Positions 1 to 5,719 of a stretch of DNA of 6,337 nt are shown piece after piece. The position numbers and the translations under genes are program-made. The DNA comes from Gammaproteobacteria bacterium (lineage in GTDB: Bacteria; Pseudomonadota; Gammaproteobacteria; Eutrophobiales; Eutrophobiaceae), in contig JACVQI010000205.1 in the NCBI GenBank assembly GCA_015661095.1, positions 1 to 6,337 on the forward strand. The letters are read 5' to 3'. The notes under the pieces were generated by a model. That model was not told the origin of the DNA, searched no databases, and saw only the letters and a list, made by a program, of their open reading frames with translations. Position 1 is the stretch's first letter. Every line of letters starts with the position of its first letter.

Positions 1-535
1 CGACATTAAAAGCCAGCATATTGGCCACCAGGCCATCCGCCGAGATGGCGAATTGCTGTAACTTGGTCGACAAACCAAAGCCGTGGAAAAATCCAAAAAA
101 CAAAACGGCCGCCTTCGCATTGGGCCTGAAACCAAAGACATGCTGGAAGCCGTCGATATTATCAAAAGCCTTGTACACCACCGATAGACCGATAATGGCA
201 TCGACGATATAGGGGTTGGCGTAAATTCCACCGAGGACACCCGTCAACAAGGTGGTACTGTGACCGATGGCAAACAGGGTGACGTAGATGGCGACATCGC
301 GGAGACGGTAGAGAAAAAATATGACCCCGGCCAGAAACAGCAGATGGTCATAACCCGTGACCATGTGTTTCGCGCCCAGATAGATAAACGGGATCAGTTG
401 CATACCGGCGTTGCTCTGGACAAAGGCCTGATCGGAACGCGCTATACCGTGTGCATAAGCCCCGGCGGCACATAAGACCAACCCCGACAACAGCAGCCAT
501 CTGAAGAGCAGAGAACTATTACCTTTAACAATCAT
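1..535 (-). CDS. HupE/UreJ-family membrane protein, 3' part cut by window edge
   Basis: Read on the minus strand from the ATG at 535-533, the frame is open to base 1 (178 codons), so the C-terminus is missing. The product starts with a signal peptide (hydrophobic residues about 9-26, likely cut after AYA at 26-28), followed by several hydrophobic segments. The conserved stretches YLGAKHMVTGYDHLLFL (52-68), FAIGHSTTLL (88-97) and FFHGFGLS (149-156) identify the HupE/UreJ_2 family. Family members are inner-membrane proteins linked to nickel or similar metals; the substrate of this subgroup is not established. His57, Asp63, His64, His92 and His151 are candidate metal ligands by inference. The start codon shares one base with the stop of the upstream MFS gene (TAATG), so translation is probably coupled. 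Only a weak ribosome site (AGGG) is visible. The family call is firm, the function is not. Confidence 0.85.
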   Translation of the reverse strand, partial: MIVKGNSSLLFRWLLLSGLVLCAAGAYAHGIARSDQAFVQSNAGMQLIPFIYLGAKHMVTGYDHLLFLAGVIFFLYRLRDVAIYVTLFAIGHSTTLLTGVLGGIYANPYIVDAIIGLSVVYKAFDNIDGFQHVFGFRPNAKAAVLFFGFFHGFGLSTKLQQFAISADGLVANMLAFNV

Positions 536-1785
536 TACGCCGCCCTGGATATCTCAACTTTAGGCTGTGCAATATTTTCACGCGTTCTGGACGGCGCGGT
601 TTCAATCAGAAACATACTCAGGATACCGGCAACCAGCGCACAACCGGCCGCTATCAGTGCCGGCGCGGCCAGGCTGGTCTGGTCTGCCGCAAAACCGGAT
701 AAAATGGGAGCCAGGGCACCACCGGTAAGTTCACCAAAACATACAACCAGGCCCATTGCTGTGGCAATAAGTCCGGGTGAAACCGATTCACTGGGGATTA
801 CTCCCATAAATAATGGAAAGGTTGCTGAACCACTCCACCCGATAAAAAACAGCAGTCCCAGGATCCAGAGTGGGCCAGTGAAATACAGCGCGGCCAGTGG
901 CGCAAGTATGCTCACAAAACAGAATATGACCATTACCGGTTTACGACCAATCCGGTCCGAGATTCCGGGTAACAGGAATCCTCCTATCACAGTACATATA
1001 CCGGTTACTGCCATCAAGCGGCTCATCTGTGTCACTGAATACCCTCTTAACTCTGTAAATATCAGTGGCGCAAAGATTACTACCAGTAAATACCAGGCGA
1101 CCATGCAGCAGCTGATTAACGAACATAGAAGCACATTATGAATGGAAAGCATTTTAATCGGGTTGAATCCCTGGGACTTGTGTTCCATCTGTTGCGCCAC
1201 CTTTACGACTGGTTCACGCACAAACTTCCAGATCAGTAGTGCACAGATTAAGCCCGGGGCGCCTGCCAGGTAAAAAGTGACCCGCCAGCCGTATCGTTCG
1301 GCAAGATAGACGACGAGCAGAGGCGCCACAGTGGAGCCCAATAAAGAACCGAAGAAAGTCTGCAGGATGCCTGCATTAACACCACGCCGGCTGGGCGTGG
1401 ACTCAGTATTCATGATCGCCAGACTGACCGGCAGTATCGGACCTTCAGCCATGCCCATGATGAACCGTGCCATAAACAATACTAAAAAGACTCCAGCCAG
1501 ACCGGAAATAACCGAGCAGAATGAAAACACCACTACAGTCACCAGCAGGAATGGTTTGCGTACACCCGTCCTGTCGGACCAGGCGCCGATCAGGTATGCC
1601 GCAAGCGCCCAGGTGACCGCCATGCCGGAACCTATCATACCTATCTGGAAATTACTCAGTTTCAGCTCGTCAATAATAAACGGCATCAGGTAGTTGATGG
1701 CATTACGATCGAAAAAGGCGACGCCGAAGGTGAATGCCAGCAACAGCAGCAAACCGTTCTCATAGGTGAACCATCTGGCTTTCAT
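535..1785 (-). CDS. MFS transporter, 12 TM, anion:cation symporter-like
   Basis: This is a complete 416-residue major facilitator with about twelve hydrophobic segments and a central cytoplasmic loop around residues 190-212. The MFS signature A is present in both halves: GAWSDRTGVRKP at 67-78 and GISDRIGRKP at 274-283. MARFIMGMAEGPILP (105-119) is the TM4 pattern typical of the ACS (anion:cation symporter) and related sugar-acid or aromatic-acid permeases. These proteins import organic solutes across the inner membrane with protons or cations; the substrate cannot be told from sequence. The ATG at 1785 is preceded by a weak GGGG ribosome site and overlaps the stop of a 35-codon dehydrogenase remnant as ATGA. 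Its TAA overlaps the ATG of the HupE-like gene. Its place behind a secreted hydrolase fits uptake of a hydrolysis product, which is an inference from context. Confidence 0.9.
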   Translation of the reverse strand: MKARWFTYENGLLLLLAFTFGVAFFDRNAINYLMPFIIDELKLSNFQIGMIGSGMAVTWALAAYLIGAWSDRTGVRKPFLLVTVVVFSFCSVISGLAGVFLVLFMARFIMGMAEGPILPVSLAIMNTESTPSRRGVNAGILQTFFGSLLGSTVAPLLVVYLAERYGWRVTFYLAGAPGLICALLIWKFVREPVVKVAQQMEHKSQGFNPIKMLSIHNVLLCSLISCCMVAWYLLVVIFAPLIFTELRGYSVTQMSRLMAVTGICTVIGGFLLPGISDRIGRKPVMVIFCFVSILAPLAALYFTGPLWILGLLFFIGWSGSATFPLFMGVIPSESVSPGLIATAMGLVVCFGELTGGALAPILSGFAADQTSLAAPALIAAGCALVAGILSMFLIETAPSRTRENIAQPKVEISRAA

Positions 1786-1889
1786 ACGTTACCCCGGAAG
1801 ATGAATCCTTGACACAAGGCCCCGGCGATCACAACCGCACCGATAAGCCGCGCGACACCGGTCACCAACGCAACTTTATTTTCCGCCAT
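1782..1889 (-). pseudogene. N-terminal remnant of a short-chain dehydrogenase (35 codons)
   Basis: The frame from ATG 1889 to TGA 1782 encodes MAENKVALVTGVARLIGAVV followed by 15 more residues. NKVALVTG plus the R-x-IG spacing is the first beta strand and nucleotide-binding loop (TGxxxGIG) of classical SDR enzymes. The RLIG form is closest to the TGxxRRIG version seen in pteridine reductase/FolM-like SDRs. A functional SDR needs about 240 residues and the Ser/Tyr/Lys active site, none of which is here, so this is a stub of a lost gene. It starts 10 nt after the hydrolase stop and its TGA overlaps the MFS ATG (ATGA), so it could still act as a small coupling ORF for the transporter. No clear Shine-Dalgarno precedes it. 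The SDR likeness is read directly from the residues; the pteridine-reductase assignment is tentative. Confidence 0.65.
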
Positions 1890-1899
1890 CGATAATTCG

Positions 1900-2967
1900 T
1901 TACTCAATTTTCTTCATCCATTCAATCATCAATTGTACGATTTTGCCGTTGTTGTAAGACCCTTGCATTAAGTGGCCTTCGCCATCAATGCCGGCATCTT
2001 CTTTTAGACGCAACAACGTGGCGTTGCCACCGGCTTGATTAATAAAATCGATGGTGCAGTGATAACTGGGAGTGAACATAGGGCTTTGTGGTGAGACGAT
2101 GCCTAAAATGGGAATGCCTTTGAAATTGGGCAGTATGCGCACATTGTTTTCCGGTTGCATGTTGCACACGGCCAATCCTTCACTTTTCGGACCAACCGCT
2201 ACAGTCTGAATGCTTTCACCTTCTTTTAGTGCCGGCTCCCAGGTCAAAGGCAATCGCTCGAAACCACCGCCAGCTTCAATAGCAACAACGGCTTTCACTA
2301 ATTCAGGTTTGGCGTCAATCGACATCCATCCGGAAGGGCCGCCGGCACTTTGCGTCAACACAATGGCCGGCCCCACCTTATCCAGCAATTCCGCAAAGTT
2401 TTCTTTCAGCATGTCATTGTCGACAGTGGGACCTGGATTGGAACTGGCTAACTGGGCTAATGTCATGGGATCTCTCGGATCGCCCTTGCCGGGGTATTTA
2501 TCGCTTTTCGCCAAAAAGCCAATAAACCCCGAGGAAGGCGGATCGGCTAACTCGCCGTACCTGGTGTTGCTGGGGGAGCGGCCGTGAGCAGGACGATCGA
2601 CAAAATACACATCAAAACCGGCTGCAAGAAAATAATCAAGCCAACCATCGCGACCATCCGGCGTGCCCATCCAGTCGGTTGTCTGTCCACCACCGCCATG
2701 CACCAAAATTAAAGGATATTTTTGTGTGCGTTTTTCCGGCAGTTGATAACCCACATACATTTGTCCATAAACTCCAACACCAGCAGCGCCGAAGCGACCA
2801 GCATTAGGATTGGCGGGAATCTCAAATTGGCGGATGCCGACATAAAAATGCCCCTGATCTTTTAAGCGGATCGGACCCGCTTCGCCACCGGCAATGACAT
2901 TTTGAGTAGCGATTGAACAGGTAAGGAGACCAAAAGACAAAATCAATTTAAAGGTAGTTTTTAACAT
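1900..2967 (-). CDS. Secreted alpha/beta hydrolase, esterase 713-like
   Basis: This 355-residue protein has a Sec signal peptide (Lys4 and Lys7, hydrophobic residues about 8-26, likely cleavage after the VIA at 24-26), so it should act in the periplasm or outside the cell. The alpha/beta-hydrolase core is clear: PLILVHGGGGQTTDW (85-99) supplies the oxyanion hole, VYFVDRPAHGRSP (120-132) follows, and VLTQSAGGPSG (203-213) is the nucleophile elbow with Ser207, where Gln precedes the Ser and Ala follows it. Glu231 in AIEAGGG is a plausible catalytic acid after strand 6, and His332 in GEGHLMQG is the catalytic base. This arrangement, with Glu rather than Asp, resembles the esterase 713 group as I remember it. 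Cys268 and Cys304 could form a disulfide in the mature protein. The ATG has a good ribosome site seven bases upstream. Base use looks more AT-rich than in rlmI. The natural substrate is unknown. Confidence 0.88.
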   Translation of the reverse strand: MLKTTFKLILSFGLLTCSIATQNVIAGGEAGPIRLKDQGHFYVGIRQFEIPANPNAGRFGAAGVGVYGQMYVGYQLPEKRTQKYPLILVHGGGGQTTDWMGTPDGRDGWLDYFLAAGFDVYFVDRPAHGRSPSNTRYGELADPPSSGFIGFLAKSDKYPGKGDPRDPMTLAQLASSNPGPTVDNDMLKENFAELLDKVGPAIVLTQSAGGPSGWMSIDAKPELVKAVVAIEAGGGFERLPLTWEPALKEGESIQTVAVGPKSEGLAVCNMQPENNVRILPNFKGIPILGIVSPQSPMFTPSYHCTIDFINQAGGNATLLRLKEDAGIDGEGHLMQGSYNNGKIVQLMIEWMKKIE

Positions 2968-2974
2968 TATTATG

Positions 2975-2980
2975 TCCTCT
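2975..2980 (-). promoter_or_regulatory. Shine-Dalgarno site of the alpha/beta hydrolase
   Basis: On the minus strand AGAGGA lies seven bases before the ATG at 2967. It is the best-formed ribosome site in the window and fixes this start, which also leaves a complete signal peptide. Confidence 0.75.
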
Positions 2981-2988
2981 GTTTGATC

Positions 2989-3144
2989 CTAACACTGAAT
3001 AATTTTGTTTGAATTATTATAGCGTGCATCTGTGCCGCGAAATACATAGACGTCATCGTCAACCAGACTGCGGACCCGGCCCAACGCGGAACGCGTCAAC
3101 AGGGTACGGCGGGTAAGTGTCACCGGTAAGTTTTTATCAGTCAT
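2989..3144 (-). pseudogene. N-terminal remnant of a Tat-exported type-B carboxylesterase (51 codons)
   Basis: The frame runs from ATG 3144 to TAG 2989. Residues 11-22 (TRRTLLTRSALG) look like the start of a twin-arginine signal, with the RR pair at 12-13. They run directly into RVRSLVDDDVYVFRG (23-37). That second piece matches the conserved start of type-B carboxylesterases, which typically read G-x-VRG followed by a short turn, V-x-VFRGIPYG. The hydrophobic core of the signal peptide is absent, and homology stops at FRG, where IPYG should follow; the last 14 residues (TDARYNNSNKIIQC) are unrelated and AT-rich. The remnant thus seems to carry an internal deletion and a 3' truncation, with more than 400 residues and the catalytic triad lost. 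A GGGG ribosome-like site remains before the ATG. It ends 21 bases before the start of the intact hydrolase. Alternatively it is a short unrelated ORF, but two motifs in order argue against that. Confidence 0.6.
3016..3021 (-). promoter_or_regulatory. Candidate -10 box for the hydrolase operon
   Basis: On the minus strand a perfect TATAAT lies 48 bases before the hydrolase ATG, inside the AT-rich tail of the carboxylesterase remnant. No good -35 hexamer is found 16-18 bases upstream and there is no TG extension, so this is a weak promoter call based on one box and position. Confidence 0.35.
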
Positions 3145-3239
3145 AGTCGCCCCGTGCTGATTTTTATTTTGATGGTGTAAGCATATCTGGAGTGTAATTT
3201 TTTATCATCCTTTTCCTGTTGTCTGGCAGCGCATTACGG

Positions 3240-3260
3240 TCCGGTCCCTGAGCCAGAAAG
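3240..3260 (+). repeat. Near-copy of the rlmI 3' coding segment (partner at 3471-3491)
   Basis: Bases 3240-3260 and 3471-3491 agree at 20 of 21 positions; the one difference is A at 3251 versus G at 3482. The partner lies inside rlmI, where the minus strand encodes the FLAQGPD segment near the C-terminus. The extra copy lies beyond the rlmI stop and borders a REP element on its right side. It looks like a small direct duplication of the gene's end, 231 bases apart. Confidence 0.6.
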
Positions 3261-3264
3261 CTCC

Positions 3265-3344
3265 GTAGGTCAGGTAGAGCACAGCGGTCGCTCCAGCGCA
3301 TCCCTGCGCCCGCGACATTCGGACTCCTGTCCATCAAACCTGAC
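3265..3344 (+). repeat. REP element, copy 1, loop interrupted by about 49 bases
   Basis: The element starts with the GTAG head (3265-3268) and has stem arms GTCAGGT (3269-3275) and ACCTGAC (3338-3344). The left half up to AGCACAGCG matches the intact copy at 4731-4761 with two differences, and AAACCTGAC at 3336-3344 matches its right arm. Between them about 49 bases (3287-3335) are extra. This insert has its own short dyads, GTCGC/GCGAC (3287-3291, 3312-3316) and GGAC/GTCC (3321-3324, 3329-3332). A GTAG head plus palindrome is the hallmark of REPs mobilised by RAYT (TnpA-REP) transposases; no such transposase gene is in this window. Confidence 0.65.
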
Positions 3345-3359
3345 ACGGAAGTCTCTGAT

Positions 3360-3390
3360 GTCGGCTTTCGCTACGCTCAAGCCGACCTAC
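3360..3390 (-). repeat. REP element, copy 2, inverted relative to copy 1
   Basis: Read on the minus strand it has the GTAG head (3390-3387), arms GTCGGCTT and AAGCCGAC (3386-3379 and 3367-3360) and an 11-nt loop GAGCGTAGCGA. The loop differs at one base from the intact copy at 4731-4761, while the stem differs at two positions that change together on both arms. It begins 13 bases after the rlmI stop codon and faces copy 1, so the pair has the layout of a BIME. Confidence 0.75.
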
Positions 3391-3403
3391 CGTAATACGG
3401 AAA

Positions 3404-4580
3404 TCATATCACCGAACAAATAAGTCCTTTGAGATAACGCCCCTCCGGGAAATTCAACCCGACCGGATGATCCGGTCCCTGGGCCAGAAAGTGCAGGACC
3501 CGGCTATCGCGGCCCGCGTCCAGCGCGGCATCAGCGACAATCTTTTGAAACAAGTCGGCCGAGACATGACCCGAGCAGGAGAAGGTCGCCAGTATCCCGC
3601 CGGGGCGCAACAGTTTGCAGGCCAGCAGATTGATGTCCTTGTAACCGCGGCTGCCGCGCTCCACCTGTTGCGCGTTAGTGACGAACTTTGGCGGGTCGAG
3701 TATCACCATATCGAATGAGCGGCGACTATCGCGGAATTGTCGTAAAACTTCAAACGCATCACCGCGGATATTTTCCATACGCTCTGCCGGCAACTGGTTC
3801 AGTTCCCGGTTTTTCTCCAGTAAAGCCAGGACTGCATCTGAGGATTCCAGATTGGCCACCTTGACGGCACCGCCCTGCAACGCTGCCAGAGTAAAGGCGC
3901 CGGTGTAGGCAAAACAATTCAACACCTCCCGTCCGCGCGCGAAACCGGCGATCAGGCGGGTGTTCAGGCTTTGGTCCAGATACAGACCGGTTTTGTGGCC
4001 ATGCCGAACATCGGCCAACAGTTGAATTCCATCCTGATTCAAGCTCCGGCGGTTCCACACCAGCCAGCAGTCCCGATGACTTTTGCAGTCCCTCTTTCTC
4101 CCTGACATCCACATCCGAGCGTTCGTAGATCCCCAGCGGTGACAACTGTTCCTGCAACTGCCGGACGATCTCATCCTTCCAGAACTCGGCTCCGGCTGAC
4201 AACAACTGCACCACGAGAAAGTCAGCGTATTTATCGACGATCACCCCGGGCAAACCATCGGATTCCGCATTTACCAGGCGGTACACATCCGTAGGTTCAG
4301 TAATGATCAGTTGCCGCAGTTCCCGGGCTGCCTTGATGCGCCGGCCGAAAAACCCACCATCGATAGGCTCGCGCGGATCAACGCTCCAGAGACGGACGCG
4401 GATCTGCGACTGCGGCGACCAGGCGCCCAGCGCCAGGGCCTTGCCGGCGGCATCGGCGATCCTGACGGTGGCGCCAGACTTGATAGCGGTGTCGGGTTCG
4501 CGCAGAGCGCCGGAGAACAGCCAGGGATGCCGTCTCAGTATCGATTTCTCGCGACCGGGTTTGATGGCGATGGTTTGCAT
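3404..4580 (-). pseudogene. rlmI: 23S rRNA (cytosine1962-C5) methyltransferase RlmI, frameshifted
   Basis: Two overlapping frames together encode RlmI, the SAM-dependent enzyme making m5C1962 in 23S rRNA. The first (ATG 4580 to about 4043) gives residues 1-180: an N-terminal PUA domain (IKPGREKSILRRHPWLFSGA, 6-25) and the linker up to GVEPPEL. The second (from about 4039 to TGA 3404) gives 211 residues, NQDGIQLLADVRHGHKTG onward, with SAM motif I VLNCFAYTGAF, motif IV DMVILDPPKF and the FSCSGH motif containing the likely catalytic Cys. Summed length is about 391, against 396 in E. coli as I recall. Removing one base near 4043 (or adding two) joins the frames. A weak AGGT ribosome site lies ten bases before the ATG. 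As read, translation of the first frame runs into unrelated residues and lacks the catalytic domain, so the gene is broken unless this is a sequence error. Confidence 0.85.
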
Positions 4581-4615
4581 GTTTTATATTTTACCTGACG
4601 CAATCAGTTTTTGAT

Positions 4616-4649
4616 CAAGATACTTGTGAGTTAGTACACAGGTATCTTG
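4616..4649. repeat. 13-bp inverted repeat upstream of rlmI
   Basis: Arms CAAGATACTTGTG (4616-4628) and CACAGGTATCTTG (4637-4649) pair at 12 of 13 positions, with T4624/G4641 as the only non-Watson-Crick pair (G-U in RNA), around the 8-nt loop AGTTAGTA. It lies 36 bases before the rlmI ATG. Neither strand has a T-run after the stem, so it is not a standard terminator. It could be an operator, a 5'-UTR hairpin or a small palindromic element. Confidence 0.6.
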
Positions 4650-4658
4650 CAAAATAAT

Positions 4659-4702
4659 CCCCTCTCCACCGCATCAGCGGGGAGAGGGTAAGGGTGAGGG
4701 GG
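4659..4702 (+). repeat. Dispersed C/G-rich palindrome ('PLTLTLSP' repeat)
   Basis: Arms CCCTCTCC (4660-4667) and GGAGAGGG (4681-4688) plus inner CCGC/GCGG (4669-4672, 4677-4680) form a 12-bp stem with one bulged A and an ATCA loop, followed by TAAGGGTGAGGGGG. When translated on the minus strand it gives PLTLTLSPL, the well-known sign of a palindromic repeat found between genes in many bacteria. It is non-coding. Confidence 0.7.
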
Positions 4703-4730
4703 TAGAAAATTAGTTGGTGTACTAGATTCC

Positions 4731-4761
4731 GTAGGTCAGGTTGAGCGCAGCGAAACCTGAC
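4731..4761 (+). repeat. REP element, copy 3, intact
   Basis: GTAG head (4731-4734), arms GTCAGGTT (4735-4742) and AACCTGAC (4754-4761), 11-nt loop GAGCGCAGCGA. It lies 22 bases beyond the HIT gene stop, between that gene and rlmI, and is the reference copy for the two elements near 3300. A folded 3' hairpin here could stabilise the upstream transcript, but there is no T-run for termination. Confidence 0.75.
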
Positions 4762-4783
4762 ATGTTGAATTAATAACAATGTC

Positions 4784-5236
4784 TTAACTGCTAACAATTC
4801 CGAGCCGCTGCAAATAGGCACGCAGGCCTTCCATCAGCGGCTGGTCCCGGGCAAGATTGAACACCGGCGCCTGATCCCAGTCGTAGAACCACACCGGGCG
4901 CGACCGCAAAGCCTCCGGTTCGTCACTGAACCTGGGGAAGATATGCACATGCAGAGCCGGTTCCAGATTGCCGAGGATCTCGTAGTTGATCCGCACCGCC
5001 CCGGTCAGTTCCAGCAAACCATCCCCGACCACGGTCATCTCGAACAACAGGGTTTTGCGATCGGCATGGCTTAACGCATTAAGATTGGGGACGACCGGAT
5101 CCGGCAGTATCAGGGCATAACCGCGCAGGAATTGCACCTCCCCCAGCACCACCCAGCCGGACTGGATCCTGGCGATCGTCCTTGGGAACCTCCCGGCTCG
5201 ACAGTCTTCAACCAGCCGATGTATCAGTGTAGACAT
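4784..5236 (-). CDS. HIT-family protein (nucleotide hydrolase/transferase fold)
   Basis: The product has 150 residues, a usual length for a single-domain HIT protein. The HIT signature lies at NLEPALHVHIFPRF (90-103): His96 and His98 fit the second and third His of the H-x-H-x-H motif, while the first position is Ala94. His96 would be the nucleophile. Family members cleave or transfer the alpha-phosphate of nucleotides such as Ap4A or nucleoside phosphoramidates; the substrate here is unknown. The GYALILPDPVV segment (39-49) is the usual strand before the HIT helix. ATG 5236 is chosen because it directly precedes the conserved core. It has no clear Shine-Dalgarno and sits 15 bases after the GNAT stop, so translation may depend on the upstream gene. 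The gene is followed by REP copy 3. Confidence 0.82.
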   Translation of the reverse strand: MSTLIHRLVEDCRAGRFPRTIARIQSGWVVLGEVQFLRGYALILPDPVVPNLNALSHADRKTLLFEMTVVGDGLLELTGAVRINYEILGNLEPALHVHIFPRFSDEPEALRSRPVWFYDWDQAPVFNLARDQPLMEGLRAYLQRLGIVSS

Positions 5237-5251
5237 TGGTTGTGCATCGAA

Positions 5252-5671
5252 TTAGTTATCATGCTCTAACCGCTTCCCCATACTGATCACATCGTCCAGA
5301 GAGTACCCCAGCGCTTTGTAGAACCCGGTCGCAGCTTCGTTGGAACTACGAATTTGGAGGTTGATCTTCGCACAACCTCGCTTACGAAGTGAACTCTCAA
5401 TCTCAACCATAACCGCGGCTCCTAACCCCTGACGCCGAAATCCTGGATCGACAGCCAGATAGTTTACCCAGCCACGGTGACCATCGTAACCACCCATGGC
5501 TGATGCGACAATCTTCCCCTCAATAACGCCTACCAGAAACAGTTCGGTGTCGATCTTCAACTTCCGCGCAATATCCTTTCGTGGATCATTCCAAGGAACA
5601 ACAAGGCCGCAGCGTTCCCAGAGTGCGACAACGTCGTTCTCGTCATCAGGTCTATAGGGCCGGATCTGTAT
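5252..5671 (-). CDS. ypeA: YpeA-like GNAT acetyltransferase without a standard start codon
   Basis: The frame holds a full GNAT domain close to E. coli YpeA: an N-terminus QIRPYRPDDENDVVALWERC, GGYDGHRG (60-67), the acetyl-CoA loop RRQGLG (79-84) and C-terminal YKALGY, giving 139 residues counted from codon 5671-5669. YpeA has 141 residues as I recall. At the position of the family's Met there is ATA (5671-5669, with another ATA at 5677-5675). No ATG, GTG, TTG or CTG occurs in frame between the TAG at 5722-5720 and a TTG at 5560-5558. Starting at that TTG would give 102 residues and lose the first strand and helices of the fold. The coordinates given here follow homology, not a visible start. 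The stop is TAA at 5252-5254. The domain identity is firm; the start, and hence whether it is expressed whole, is open. The acetyl acceptor is unknown. Confidence 0.75.
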   Translation of the reverse strand: MQIRPYRPDDENDVVALWERCGLVVPWNDPRKDIARKLKIDTELFLVGVIEGKIVASAMGGYDGHRGWVNYLAVDPGFRRQGLGAAVMVEIESSLRKRGCAKINLQIRSSNEAATGFYKALGYSLDDVISMGKRLEHDN

Positions 5672-5719
5672 TGTTATCTCGACGCCCGACTTAGAAACCC
5701 ATGACGCGCTGACGATGGC

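Noticed and set aside
704..1141. 145-codon open frame on the plus strand
   Set aside because: It lies wholly antisense to the MFS gene, has no recognisable domain and is low-complexity in the way antisense frames of membrane proteins are.
1331..1693. 120-codon plus-strand open frame
   Set aside because: Antisense shadow of the MFS gene with no motif.
2210..2587. 125-codon plus-strand open frame
   Set aside because: Antisense to the clearly homologous alpha/beta hydrolase, with no ribosome site or domain.
3164..3346. 60-codon minus-strand open frame after rlmI
   Set aside because: It is the translation of REP copy 1, its insert and the rlmI-end duplication; its FLAQGPD resemblance comes from that duplication.
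4036..4052. Programmed ribosomal frameshifting in rlmI
   Set aside because: No slippery run, adjacent stop codon or downstream pseudoknot is apparent, and I know of no programmed shift in this family.
4660..4688. Intrinsic terminator
   Set aside because: The stem is strong but no T-run follows it on either strand.
3265..4761. CRISPR array
   Set aside because: The three repeats are palindromic REPs in mixed orientation with irregular spacing and no cas genes.
4615..4821. 68-codon minus-strand open frame with PLTLTLSP
   Set aside because: This is the standard translation of a dispersed non-coding palindrome plus REP copy 3.
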